Source: JAAGZL01 sp964628835
GTDB lineage: Bacteria; Pseudomonadota; Gammaproteobacteria; Chromatiales; Chromatiaceae
Assembly: GCA_964628835.1 (NCBI GenBank)
Contig: CAZVME010000004.1
Coordinates: 21,371-85,370, forward strand
Length of the DNA stretch: 64,000 bases
Reading direction: 5' to 3'
A program made the position numbers and the translations under genes. Of the stretch, positions 50,791 through 60,039 are shown in pieces; position 1 is the first letter of the stretch, and the number at the start of each line of letters is the position of its first letter. The notes beneath the pieces are model-generated. The model did not search any database and had not been told where the DNA came from. It saw nothing but the letters and a program-made list of their open reading frames with translations.

Positions 50791-51495
50791 TTACCCATTT
50801 TTTGCGCCGAAAACCCCATGCTTTCCAGAAAATCGTCCGGTTTGTAGAAAAGTGGACACCTCCATGGCCACGGCCGGTGAGATAACCATGCCCATATGGC
50901 CGGTGGGGATCAGGCAGTGGTCGCTGGCTTGAGGGAGCCTGGTTTCCGCCGTAGCCACAGTGCCATCACCGGGACCGGTCAAGCCACCAATCACACTACC
51001 AACGCCAAAACCATCACAACCGGCAATCACCCCCAGGTCCCGCGTACCCTTCCATTCAGGCACACCTCCCAACAGACCGCGCTCCCCGCTGCGCCCCAGC
51101 AGGACACGGGTAAGAGTGCTGCCATCCAGACGCCGTGCCACTGCACTGCCCTGCACCGGCGATCCCATCAGCACCAGACGCCCCGGAGGCAGATCGGTAT
51201 ATCGATCGAACAGATGCAGCAGCACAATGCCACCCAGGCTGTGGGCCACCAGATGCACCCGCTCTGCCCGTTGTTGTTTGATATACTGATACAGGACGTC
51301 GGCATTCTCCGCCGGAGCGGATCTGAGCGAAGGGTAGGAAAAACGTCTGGTGATAAAGCCGCTGTACCGCAATCGTCTGGAGAGCATGCTCATCTCCAGC
51401 CCAGTCATCCAGATACCATGCACCAGCACCACCAACTCGCCAGTGGGCTCGGGTGTGGAACAACTATTCCCATCTAGATCGTGTTGTGTTTTCAT
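50791..51495 (-). CDS. Alpha/beta-hydrolase (triacylglycerol-lipase-like)
   Basis: About 234 residues, cytosolic, with the oxyanion region LVVLVHGIWM, the nucleophile elbow VAHSLGGIVLL (Ser), a likely Asp in GDGTVATAE and His in HMGMV. It matches the putative lipases of the PGAP1-like/DUF676 type. The ATG at 51495 is chosen with only a weak ribosome site; upstream codons to 51759 overlap the divergent HDOD gene region and look non-coding. It diverges from the HDOD gene with 39 nt between starts. Confidence 0.8.
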   Translation of the reverse strand: MKTQHDLDGNSCSTPEPTGELVVLVHGIWMTGLEMSMLSRRLRYSGFITRRFSYPSLRSAPAENADVLYQYIKQQRAERVHLVAHSLGGIVLLHLFDRYTDLPPGRLVLMGSPVQGSAVARRLDGSTLTRVLLGRSGERGLLGGVPEWKGTRDLGVIAGCDGFGVGSVIGGLTGPGDGTVATAETRLPQASDHCLIPTGHMGMVISPAVAMEVSTFLQTGRFSGKHGVFGAKNG

Positions 51496-51534
51496 CCTGG
51501 CCTGATATTTTTCTTTGGAACAATAGTAGAAGAT

Positions 51535-53136
51535 ATGCCAATAACTCTCGACGAGTTGGTCGCCAACCTTGCCAAGCGCCCTCTCCCGGCCCTGGCCGTA
51601 ACGGTTAAACGGGTACAGCTGCTGCTGGATGACCCCAACACCAATAACCATTCCCTGCAACAGGTTATTGGTCTCGACCCGGGATTTACCATGGATCTCT
51701 ACCGCCGTTTCGGGGTCATCTCTGGCAGCAGGCGCGGACCGGTGAGCAACATCGCCCATGCTATATCCATGCTGGGTCCGGCACCAGTACAGCAGGCAGT
51801 AAACTCCCTGCCGGTGTTAGACAAAAATCTGCCGGATGCGGCCAAGTCCGGGATTTACCACTGTTACTCCCGTGCCGTCCACGCCTCTATCTATGCCCAG
51901 GATATGGGTGCACAACGCGGGGAAAAGAACCCGGAAGAGATGGGACACGCTGCGCTGCTGTACAACTGCGCAGAGATGGCGCTCTGGACCTACGCCAACA
52001 AGGCGATGCAGAAGATACACCGCGTGGTAACAAAGGGGGCTGACTATGGTTCGGCATCCCACTCTGTGCTTGGCTTCACCCTGGAGCAATTGAGTACTGA
52101 ACTAGCCCGGGTCTGGCATCTATCCCCACTAATCGTCGAAGCCATGGAGCGCGCCTGGCAGAGCCAGCCACGACCCATGGGAGTGGTGCTGGCCAACTCA
52201 CTGGCACGGGCCTCAGCCCTCAGTTGGTACTCCCCAGAAATCAATGAGCTAATAGAATTCCTGGCCGATTTCAGACGCGAGACCGGGGAACGCACCTTGG
52301 TGCGTCTCCACTCGCAGGCTGCAATCATTGCCAGACAACTTGCTGGAATGCCACTGCCGGTGCCTGCCTATCATATATTGCAACACACTCCGAAGGAGGT
52401 GAACCCCACCCCAGAGACGGCCCAGACAAAGCTCAAAGAAGCGCCAATCAAGAGGGCGGCGAAGAAACCACAGGGGGCATCTATCCAACAACCGGCCACA
52501 AAACCAACGCCCCAGCCCACACCGAGACCAGCAACACAGCCGCCAGCTCGACCCATGGCAGCGGCGGCAAAGCCACAGAAAAGAGTGGAGGAAAAACCAA
52601 CACCACCGCCTGTAACCCCACCGACACCGAAATCGGAACCTAAACCCATACCCAAGATAGAAAAACCTGCCAGGAAGGCGGTACGGGCAATGGTATCAAC
52701 TGAATGGAAGGGCCACTTGACCAAATTGATGCGAAACTTGAGAGATAAGCTCCACCTGAAACGGGTCATGTTTGTCATGCTCAGCCCAGACCAGAAACAG
52801 GCCGGGGTTGGCCATCTTATGGGCGCTGACTCCCATTCCAGACTACACAATTTTACCGTTGATATTAAAGGGAAAAATCTATTCGCCATCCTGCTTTCAA
52901 GGCAGCAGGGATTCTGGCTAAAACCGGATAACAGCGTAAAATTCCTCCCCATGATACCGGAGGATGTGCGCGAATCTATCGATCAGCGCGGCTTCTTCTG
53001 CATGTCGATTTTCGTGCGCAATAAACCGGTGGGGTTTATCTATGCCGATGGCAAAGACGCCATGAATGATGAGTGCTACACACAATTCAAGCAGCTCTGC
53101 GCCAACCTCGGCCCGGAACTGGGGAAGAGAACATAG
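51535..53136 (+). CDS. HDOD-domain signalling protein with Pro-rich linker and GAF-like C-terminus
   Basis: 533 residues. The N-terminal HDOD domain (about 5-270) has LPALAVTVKRVQLLLDD, then NIAHAISMLGPAPVQQAVNS and the HD-like positions LLYNCAEMALW. A linker of about 105 residues (280-385) is extremely rich in Pro, Lys, Ala, Gln and Thr. The C-terminal domain (about 395-533) with LKRVMFVMLSPDQ and KPVGFIYADGK resembles a GAF or related sensory domain. It overlaps the next gene by one base (TAGTG). The role is probably in signalling or regulation, unproven. Confidence 0.85.
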   Translation: MPITLDELVANLAKRPLPALAVTVKRVQLLLDDPNTNNHSLQQVIGLDPGFTMDLYRRFGVISGSRRGPVSNIAHAISMLGPAPVQQAVNSLPVLDKNLPDAAKSGIYHCYSRAVHASIYAQDMGAQRGEKNPEEMGHAALLYNCAEMALWTYANKAMQKIHRVVTKGADYGSASHSVLGFTLEQLSTELARVWHLSPLIVEAMERAWQSQPRPMGVVLANSLARASALSWYSPEINELIEFLADFRRETGERTLVRLHSQAAIIARQLAGMPLPVPAYHILQHTPKEVNPTPETAQTKLKEAPIKRAAKKPQGASIQQPATKPTPQPTPRPATQPPARPMAAAAKPQKRVEEKPTPPPVTPPTPKSEPKPIPKIEKPARKAVRAMVSTEWKGHLTKLMRNLRDKLHLKRVMFVMLSPDQKQAGVGHLMGADSHSRLHNFTVDIKGKNLFAILLSRQQGFWLKPDNSVKFLPMIPEDVRESIDQRGFFCMSIFVRNKPVGFIYADGKDAMNDECYTQFKQLCANLGPELGKRT

Positions 53137-53732
53137 TGAACCAGATAAGTTATCAGATAGAGGACCGGCTCTACCTCAATATAACTGACCGCTGCACCCT
53201 GGGCTGCTCCTTTTGTCCCAAGAACTGCGGCAACATGGATCTACACGAATATGATCTCAGCCTGGACCACCGCCCATCCACCCAAGAGGTAATCGCCTCC
53301 ATCGGTGATCCGGCAGCCTATGCAGAGATCGTTTTCTGCGGTTATGGCGAGCCCACACTGCGTCTGAAGGTGTTGCTGGAGGTATCCAGATATATCAAGG
53401 AACATGGTGGCAAGGTGCGTATCAACACCGATGGCCTGGCCAACCTGGTGCACAAACACAACGTGTTACCGGAGCTTGGCAGATATGTGGACACCCTCTC
53501 CATCTCCCTGAACGGCCAAAATAAGGAGGTGTACAACCGCCACTGCCTGCCCGCCATGGACGGTTCCTATCAGGCCATGCTGGAGTTTCTGCGTCTGGCT
53601 CCAGACTACATTCCGCATGTAACCGCCACCGCCATTGAGGGTCTGGAAGGGGTTGATATAGCGGCCTGCGAGCAGATCGCCGCCGATTGCGAAGTTGAGT
53701 TTCGCAAGCGGGTGCTGGGGATTGTGGGCTAG
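53136..53732 (+). CDS. TatD-associated radical SAM protein
   Basis: 198 residues with a radical SAM cluster motif CTLGCSFC (CX3CX2C) in NITDRCTLGCSFCPKNCG, GYGEPTLRLK and RINTDGLANLVHKHNVLPEL. The family is known from its frequent link to TatD nucleases and its reaction is not known. It is much shorter than a typical radical SAM barrel. The start is GTG, one base inside the HDOD stop, with GGGGAAGAGA before it. No tatD gene is in the window. Confidence 0.88.
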   Translation: MNQISYQIEDRLYLNITDRCTLGCSFCPKNCGNMDLHEYDLSLDHRPSTQEVIASIGDPAAYAEIVFCGYGEPTLRLKVLLEVSRYIKEHGGKVRINTDGLANLVHKHNVLPELGRYVDTLSISLNGQNKEVYNRHCLPAMDGSYQAMLEFLRLAPDYIPHVTATAIEGLEGVDIAACEQIAADCEVEFRKRVLGIVG

Positions 53733-53894
53733 GAGCGTCTCTGAATCAATGCACTGACGGGCCTGGAACATGCTCAATCCGGCGCACGGCCCAGCACGTA
53801 AACATGAATCTGGACCTACGGATTTAGGTTGAACCCACACAGATGCTATGTAACCATCCTGCACCAAACCAGAGAAGCAACATCGAGATACAAC

Positions 53895-54545
53895 ATGTCA
53901 GAACAGGTCCCAAGTGTAACCCCAACTGCCATCAATCTGCACCGAAAGTCACGGATTCTGTCGGTGGAATTTTCCGATGGCGCGGGCTTTGAACTGCCAT
54001 GCGAATATCTGCGGGTGTTCTCCCCGGCCCAAGAGGTACGTTCCATGGAGTTGCCGGTGACCGGAAAGGAGAAGGTAAATATCGAGCAGATAGAGCCCCA
54101 GGGTCAGTACGCGGTAAAGCTGGTGTTTGATGATGGCCACGATACCGGCATCTACTCCTGGGGTACCCTGTACGAACTGGGCAAGAACCAGGAACAAAAC
54201 TGGCAGGAGTATCTCCAGCGGTTGGAGCAGTCCGGGATCAGCCGTAACCAGGACGTTAGCTCCGACCCCCGCAAGATCAAGCTGCTCTACTTCAACTACC
54301 TGGTGAAAAAAATCGGCAAGGAGTCGGAGGAGATTGAACTACCGGAAACGGTAACTGATGTACAGTCGATGTTGCATTGGCTCAGAAAGAGACTGCATGA
54401 CAAATCCTACCTGCTGCAAGAAGGATCCTTCCAGGTCACGGTCAACCGGCAGTTCGCCGAGGTCTTCACCAGGATCGAACACCAGGACGAGGTGGCGCTG
54501 GTTCCCAATTCACCCAACCCACCAGTACCAGCCGATGCAAAGTAA
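53895..54545 (+). CDS. DUF971-MoaD-like fusion protein
   Basis: 216 residues. The N-terminal part (about 12-115) is a DUF971/GBBH-like domain with INLHRKSRILSVEFSDGAGF and YAVKLVFDDGHDTGIYSW. The C-terminal part (about 125-205) has the MoaD/ThiS beta-grasp pattern: IKLLYFNYLVKKIGKESEEI, MLHWLRKRL and EDEVALVPNSP-like end (HQDEVALVPNSP). True MoaD ends in Gly-Gly for thiocarboxylate formation; here the end is PPVPADAK, so sulfur transfer of the usual kind looks impossible. RDD protein gene overlaps the end by 11 nt. Confidence 0.82.
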   Translation: MSEQVPSVTPTAINLHRKSRILSVEFSDGAGFELPCEYLRVFSPAQEVRSMELPVTGKEKVNIEQIEPQGQYAVKLVFDDGHDTGIYSWGTLYELGKNQEQNWQEYLQRLEQSGISRNQDVSSDPRKIKLLYFNYLVKKIGKESEEIELPETVTDVQSMLHWLRKRLHDKSYLLQEGSFQVTVNRQFAEVFTRIEHQDEVALVPNSPNPPVPADAK

Positions 54546-55029
54546 CGACACACCTGACCTGCAACAATGGGCGACTCCAGGCCTGATGCGGCGTCTTGCT
54601 GCAATGTTTTATGACACCATTCTGGTCATGGCCGTATTGTTAATGGCCATGACACTGGTGGTGATTCCATTGGATCTGATCGTGGGTTGGGACAGTGTGG
54701 ATAAGGAGAGCCTGCGCCTCAACCCATTCTACCTGGCCTATCTGTTCTGCATCATGGCCGGCTTCCACATCCTGTTCTGGATGCGCGGCGGCCAGACCCT
54801 GGGGATGCGTGCCTGGCGTCTGCGGGTGGTGCGTGATGACGGAGAGGGACTTAATTTCAGAGATGCACTACTGCGTTACCTGAGCGCCATACTCTCCTGG
54901 GCGGCACTGGGCTTGGGGTTTCTTTGGGTGCTGGTGGACCGGGACAACTTGGCCTGGCATGACCGCCTGTCCAAGACCAGACTGGTAATGATCCAGAAGA
55001 AAAAAGTAACCACCAAAGCTGAGACTTGA
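54535..55029 (+). CDS. RDD family membrane protein
   Basis: About 164 residues with four spans and the RDD signature at the start of the first span (LMRRLAAMFYDTILVM). The second conserved part, RGGQTLGMRAWRLRVV, and the last, RDNLAWHDRLSKTRLV, are typical. RDD proteins may be transport-related; the function is unsettled. The ATG at 54535 lies inside the previous gene's end, so the two are coupled. Confidence 0.9.
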   Translation: MQSNDTPDLQQWATPGLMRRLAAMFYDTILVMAVLLMAMTLVVIPLDLIVGWDSVDKESLRLNPFYLAYLFCIMAGFHILFWMRGGQTLGMRAWRLRVVRDDGEGLNFRDALLRYLSAILSWAALGLGFLWVLVDRDNLAWHDRLSKTRLVMIQKKKVTTKAET

Positions 55030-55035
55030 ACCGGG

Positions 55036-56100
55036 TCAATGCACCTTGCGAAACAGCCATGCCGCCAGAGCCAGCATTACCAGCGCCGGAAATGACGCTG
55101 CAAACAGCGGATTGAGCTCGTAAAGCACCGCCATATGGTTCAAAATTTTACTCATTAGAAAAAACACCGTTCCAATAATGGAGCCGGCAAACACTCGTTG
55201 ACCAATACCCACACTGCGCAGGGAGCCAAACACAAATGGCACCGATAGAAACACCATTACCAGGGTCATTATTGGAGAGATAATCTTGCTCCAAAATGCC
55301 ACTTCAAAGGGTATTGCCGTCTGTCCATTTCCATGCAGAAAGCTGATGTACTTATACAGACCCCAGGCTGCCAACATGGTGGGACGCACCACCACCACAC
55401 TCAACAAACTTGGGTCCAGCATGGATTGCCACTCTGCACGATTGATCTTTCTACTAACCACACCCTTAGAGGTAAATTCCGACTGCTGGATATCATTTAA
55501 TAACCAGCGGTCATCACGATACTGGGCAAAGGCGGCATAACTGGCCACCTTTAGTTGCCGATCACCAGTGAACTCATAAATATAGATATCCTGCAGCCTG
55601 GCCCCGGGAAGTATCTTGCGAATATTAACAAAGGTATTTCGGTCCCGGGCCCAAAACCCATACTCAGATTTCAGAGTGATTTGATCAGACAGTTTGGATG
55701 CCCGCATGGTCTCTGCGTACTGCTCGGTATTGGGGGCTATCAGCTCGCCGATAATCACAATTCCAACCATCATCAGGACGCCGGCTTGGAGGGCGGAAAA
55801 TATAATATCCCGCAGGGAGACCCCGGCAGCACGCATGGCAATCAACTCGGAATGACTCGCCAATCCACCCAACCCGATCAGACTACCCAACAATACCGCC
55901 ACCGGAAATATTTCGTAAACTCTACGCGGCACTATCATTACCACATATACGAATGCATCCCAGGTCTGGTAATTACCCTCACCCACCTCACCCAGTTCGC
56001 CGGCGAAAGTGCCAATCGACACCAGACCTAACAACACCACCAGGGCAACGGTGATGTTTACCAGCACCGTTTTACCGATATACAGTTGTAGCAACTTCAC
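55036..56100 (-). CDS. lptG: LPS export ABC permease LptG
   Basis: 354 residues with six spans (three N-terminal, a periplasmic beta-jellyroll of about 180 residues, three C-terminal). It forms the inner-membrane LPS transporter LptB2FG. The start is GTG at 56100, overlapping the lptF stop in GTGA, with residues MKLLQLYIGKTVL; codons further upstream belong to lptF. No adjacent lptB. Confidence 0.96.
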   Translation of the reverse strand: MKLLQLYIGKTVLVNITVALVVLLGLVSIGTFAGELGEVGEGNYQTWDAFVYVVMIVPRRVYEIFPVAVLLGSLIGLGGLASHSELIAMRAAGVSLRDIIFSALQAGVLMMVGIVIIGELIAPNTEQYAETMRASKLSDQITLKSEYGFWARDRNTFVNIRKILPGARLQDIYIYEFTGDRQLKVASYAAFAQYRDDRWLLNDIQQSEFTSKGVVSRKINRAEWQSMLDPSLLSVVVVRPTMLAAWGLYKYISFLHGNGQTAIPFEVAFWSKIISPIMTLVMVFLSVPFVFGSLRSVGIGQRVFAGSIIGTVFFLMSKILNHMAVLYELNPLFAASFPALVMLALAAWLFRKVH

Positions 56101-57203
56101 CGGCCAATCCTCTGCAGCAGCCACTTATTGACCTGACCAAACTGCTGAGACCGCAGATAGTACAGCAGCCAGATCAGTAACAGCGATACAACAAACACCC
56201 ACCACTGTCCCATCCACATGGGGGTAATCCCATCCCGCATCCAGCTGTGAGACAGCGCCTGCATATTAAGGAAAAAGGTGTAAAACAGAATCGACAGGGC
56301 AATACGACCATGGGTACCCTCGCGTGGCAGGGAGCGGCTCAGAATCACCCCGGCGAGGGAGAACACAAACACCGACAGTGGCAACAAGAAACGGTATTGC
56401 AACTCGGATTTGTGCAACCTCTTACGAGAGCTCATTAGAAAGGATGTGCTCAACGCCTTTCTCTGAGTAACAACCGCATCCTTCTCCCTCTTGGAAATAC
56501 GCATTCCAAACTCTTTCATATCCCCAATAGAGTATTCGGCCTGCCCCGGGTTGCCTACGTAGCGATGGGCACCCTGCAACACCATAAAGCGGTCGCCGGT
56601 CTCCTCATCCACATATTGGTGTCCCTTGGCCGCAGTAACCAGGCCCAGTTCGCCATGCTGCCGATTTTGCACAAACACATTCTTCAGTTGGGTCTTGTCG
56701 CTGGACATCTCTTCGGCAAAGAACAGCACCTTACCGCTCTTGAACTCATTGAAACGCCCAGCCACGGCATTTCCCATCTCGGCCTCTTTCTTCTGCCGCT
56801 CATAGATCTGCGCTGATGTCTGTTCAGCCCACGGCATTCCCGCCAGGGTCAACAGGGCTACAAACAGGGATACCGGCAAGGCTGCATAGGTTACGGAACG
56901 GAACACCCGCCGAAAACCAAAACCACAGCTGGCCAGGGCGGTCATTTCACTATCACGATACATCCGTCCAATGGCATACAGAACAGCAAAAAAGAAGGCT
57001 GGCGGTATAACGGTGCCGAGTATATTCACCGATTTCAGGGCCACCAGCTGAAACAGGACATCATTGCTGATAGTGCCAGACACGGCCCGCTGCAGGATCT
57101 TGATAAAGCTGTTACTGGTAAAGATCAGAAGCAGCACAGTGAGAATAGCCAGGTACGACTTGATGACTTCCCGCAGGATATAGCGATCGATAATCGAAAT
57201 CAT
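56097..57203 (-). CDS. lptF: LPS export ABC permease LptF
   Basis: 368 residues with the YjgP/YjgQ layout of six spans around a periplasmic jellyroll. The N-terminus, ISIIDRYILREVIKSYL, is typical of LptF. It overlaps lptG by 4 nt. It is divergent from pepA, as in most gammaproteobacteria, with 193 bp between them. Confidence 0.97.
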   Translation of the reverse strand: MISIIDRYILREVIKSYLAILTVLLLIFTSNSFIKILQRAVSGTISNDVLFQLVALKSVNILGTVIPPAFFFAVLYAIGRMYRDSEMTALASCGFGFRRVFRSVTYAALPVSLFVALLTLAGMPWAEQTSAQIYERQKKEAEMGNAVAGRFNEFKSGKVLFFAEEMSSDKTQLKNVFVQNRQHGELGLVTAAKGHQYVDEETGDRFMVLQGAHRYVGNPGQAEYSIGDMKEFGMRISKREKDAVVTQRKALSTSFLMSSRKRLHKSELQYRFLLPLSVFVFSLAGVILSRSLPREGTHGRIALSILFYTFFLNMQALSHSWMRDGITPMWMGQWWVFVVSLLLIWLLYYLRSQQFGQVNKWLLQRIGR

Positions 57204-57396
57204 GGTTTGATCAGCGGTTACAGCCTCAATTCAAAGGGTTAAAAACATACAGCCTGAAACCGGTGGTGTGCTGCGGTTGCAATGATGGCAGTGGCAAATA
57301 TTGTCGTTTTTTGTAGACTAGTATGCATCCTATCTAAAAATGACATGATAGAGAACCGATAACTGGACAACCATTAGTTAATAACTGGGAGCAATT

Positions 57397-58896
57397 GTGG
57401 AATTTGAAGCAAAATCCGGCGTTCCATCCAACCAACACACCGCCTGCCTGATACTTGGCGTATTTGAAAAGCGTAAATTACCAGCGGTATCAGACAGCGT
57501 GGACCAAGCCTGCAACGGCCAACTGCGACAACTCCTAAAGAGTGGTGACATGGATGGCAAGCTGGGACAGAGCCTACTGTTGCACCAACCCCGGGAACTG
57601 CCATGCAAACGCATACTGCTGATTGGCTGCGGAGCAGAGAAAGATTTCACCATGGCTGCCTACCGTAAGGCTATGGGCAAGGCGGTATCAGCCCTTAAGG
57701 ATGGCGGTGCCACCGAAGCCGTCACCTGCCTGCCATCTCTCACGCCCAAAGAGAGTAACATCTATTCCATATTCCGGGATACGGTGTTGGCCGCAGAAGA
57801 GGCCATGTACAGTTTCAACCAATGCAAAAGTAGTGCAGACACCAGCAAACGCCCCCTGCGAAAACTGTCCCTTATGCTGGCTGACCGCAGGCAGTTAAAG
57901 AAGGCGCTAAAAGGCATAGACCACGGCATGGCCATCGCCAACGGTGTCAACAAAGCCAAGGATCTTGGCAACCTGCCCGGAAACATCTGCACCCCATCCT
58001 ATCTGGCTGACCAGGCCAATGTCCTGAAACGCAAGTCACGCAAACTCAAGGTGGAGATATTAGAAGAGGCCCAGATGGAGAAACTGGGCATGGGCTCCCT
58101 ACTCTCTGTCTCCAAGGGCAGCCGACAACCAGCCAAGCTGATTGTCATGGAGTACCGTGGCGGCAAACCAAAATCCAAACCCCTGGTGCTGGTGGGCAAG
58201 GGCCTGACCTTCGATGCCGGTGGCATCTCCCTGAAACCATCTGCCGGCATGGAGGAGATGAAGTACGACATGTGTGGTGGCGCCAGCGTCCTGGGTGTGA
58301 TGTCTGCCTGCCTGGATCTAAAGCTGCCCATCAACCTGATTGGGTTAGTTCCAACCTCGGAAAACCTACCAGACGGCGCCGCCAATAAGCCGGGAGATAT
58401 TGTCACCAGCATGTCCGGCAAAACAATCGAGATATTGAATACGGATGCAGAGGGACGCCTGATACTCTGTGACGCCCTCACCTACGCCGAGCGGTTTCAA
58501 CCCGCCGCAGTAATCGATATAGCCACCCTGACTGGAGCCTGCGTGGTGGCATTGGGCAAACACGCCTCCGGCTTGCTGGCCAACAACGACACCCTGGCCA
58601 GGGAACTGCTGGACGCTGGAATTGAGACCGGCGACCGCGCCTGGCAGCTCCCCCTATGGGATGACTACCAGGAGATGATCGACAGTAAAACCGCCGACAT
58701 TGCCAACATCGGCGGCAGATGGGCCGGCACCATCACAGCCGCCTGTTTCCTCTCCCGCTTCACCAAAGATTATAAATGGGCCCATCTGGATATAGCCGGA
58801 AGCGCCTGGACCAGCGGTTCCACCAAATCGGCCACCGGACGCCCGGTACCACTGCTCACCCAACTGCTGCTGAAACGCTGTCGTCTGGACGGGTAA
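57397..58896 (+). CDS. pepA: Leucyl aminopeptidase (cytosol aminopeptidase A)
   Basis: 499 residues, the M17 family. The two-metal active site is formed by Lys/Asp/Glu residues in VGKGLTFDAGGISLKP and NTDAEGRLILCDALTYA. The N-terminal domain is macro-like. In E. coli PepA also serves as a DNA-binding factor in Xer recombination. The start is GTG with GGGAG 8 nt upstream. holC follows after 12 nt. Confidence 0.97.
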   Translation: MEFEAKSGVPSNQHTACLILGVFEKRKLPAVSDSVDQACNGQLRQLLKSGDMDGKLGQSLLLHQPRELPCKRILLIGCGAEKDFTMAAYRKAMGKAVSALKDGGATEAVTCLPSLTPKESNIYSIFRDTVLAAEEAMYSFNQCKSSADTSKRPLRKLSLMLADRRQLKKALKGIDHGMAIANGVNKAKDLGNLPGNICTPSYLADQANVLKRKSRKLKVEILEEAQMEKLGMGSLLSVSKGSRQPAKLIVMEYRGGKPKSKPLVLVGKGLTFDAGGISLKPSAGMEEMKYDMCGGASVLGVMSACLDLKLPINLIGLVPTSENLPDGAANKPGDIVTSMSGKTIEILNTDAEGRLILCDALTYAERFQPAAVIDIATLTGACVVALGKHASGLLANNDTLARELLDAGIETGDRAWQLPLWDDYQEMIDSKTADIANIGGRWAGTITAACFLSRFTKDYKWAHLDIAGSAWTSGSTKSATGRPVPLLTQLLLKRCRLDG

Positions 58897-58908
58897 CAGG
58901 CCCTCAAT

Positions 58909-59334
58909 ATGACCAAGGTGGATTTCTATATTTTAACTGAGCAGTCAACCGGTGACCGCTTTGGCATGGCCTGTCGACTGGCAGGCAAGGCATGGCAACA
59001 GGGACGTCGGGTATATCTACACACCAACTCCAATGCCGAATCACAACACCTGGATCGTCTGCTCTGGACCTTTCGCCAGGACAGCTTCATACCGCACGGC
59101 CTGGCCGATGAAGCAGACCCGGAACACAATCCAGTTCTGATCGGGCATGGTGGAGAAGCCGGAGAAGAGCACGACGTACTGATCAATCTGGCCACAGAGG
59201 TACCGCAGTTCTTCAGTCGATTTCACCGGGTGGCTGAATTCATTGACCATGACACAGAGATAAAAAAGAGCGGACGCAGCCGCTACTGTTTCTATCGTGA
59301 CCGTGGATACCCCCTCAACACACACGAGATCTAG
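58909..59334 (+). CDS. holC: DNA polymerase III chi subunit
   Basis: 141 residues of the HolC family, which links the clamp loader to SSB. FYILTEQSTGDRFGMACRLA, GRRVYLHTNSNAESQHLD and LWTFRQDSFIPHGLADE are typical. It follows pepA, as is usual; the usual next gene valS is absent here. Confidence 0.95.
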   Translation: MTKVDFYILTEQSTGDRFGMACRLAGKAWQQGRRVYLHTNSNAESQHLDRLLWTFRQDSFIPHGLADEADPEHNPVLIGHGGEAGEEHDVLINLATEVPQFFSRFHRVAEFIDHDTEIKKSGRSRYCFYRDRGYPLNTHEI

Positions 59335-59337
59335 ACC

Positions 59338-59940
59338 ATGAGTGATGACTGGCTAAACAAGTCTGGCAGGGATAAACCGGGAAAGTCACCAGCCCCGGAT
59401 GAACAACCGATTGCACTGGACAGTATGGGCATCCCGATCCTGGAAGAAGTGGTATTTGTGGAAGAGGATTACAGTTTTGATACAGAGATCACATTTAATA
59501 GCATCCCCGAACCATCGGTTAAACCACTGACCGAAAAGGATGAGTCCAACCTAAACTCCACATTTGAACTACCAGAAGATCCAAAACTGCTGGAGGAGCA
59601 TTTTTCCAAGCTGGCGCAAGAGTCAAAAATAGAGCCGGACTCTTCATTAGAACGCGCAACCAAAAAAAATACCGCAGCCGCACCAGAGACAGCAACAACA
59701 GATCAATCTCCACCGGATACCGGCATCCAATATGAGTTGCTACGGGAACAGCTAAGATCACAGATCAAACAGGATCTGGAAGCTATTGCCGGCGGTATAG
59801 CCAAGGCAGTGGTGGAAAAGCTGAGCACTAATCTGGAGCAGCAGATTCAGTCAGAACTGAGGCACTCCCTGGACCACCATCTTGACCAAATGATCGACCA
59901 GGCAATCAACGACATTTCAGAGCATAAAGAGAACCACTGA
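59338..59940 (+). CDS. Acidic protein of unknown function after holC
   Basis: 200 residues, 3 nt after holC. The first part (residues 1-130) is acidic and low in complexity (SFDTEITFNSIPEPSVKPLT); the C-terminal part (about 130-200) is a predicted helix, YELLREQLRSQIKQDLEAIA then AGGIAKAVVEKLSTNLEQQI-like repeats of Leu/Ile and a final HLDQMIDQAINDISEHKENH. A coiled-coil is likely. Gammaproteobacteria often have such a poorly conserved gene between holC and valS; its name is not known to me. Confidence 0.7.
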   Translation: MSDDWLNKSGRDKPGKSPAPDEQPIALDSMGIPILEEVVFVEEDYSFDTEITFNSIPEPSVKPLTEKDESNLNSTFELPEDPKLLEEHFSKLAQESKIEPDSSLERATKKNTAAAPETATTDQSPPDTGIQYELLREQLRSQIKQDLEAIAGGIAKAVVEKLSTNLEQQIQSELRHSLDHHLDQMIDQAINDISEHKENH

Positions 59941-60039
59941 CAAGAATCGGAACTTAACCCAGTGATCAAGCGTCTAATTTTGGCAACAGATCCGAGACCT
60001 TATAAATAACCTTCATCTCAGCACTGCAGGCGACAACTA

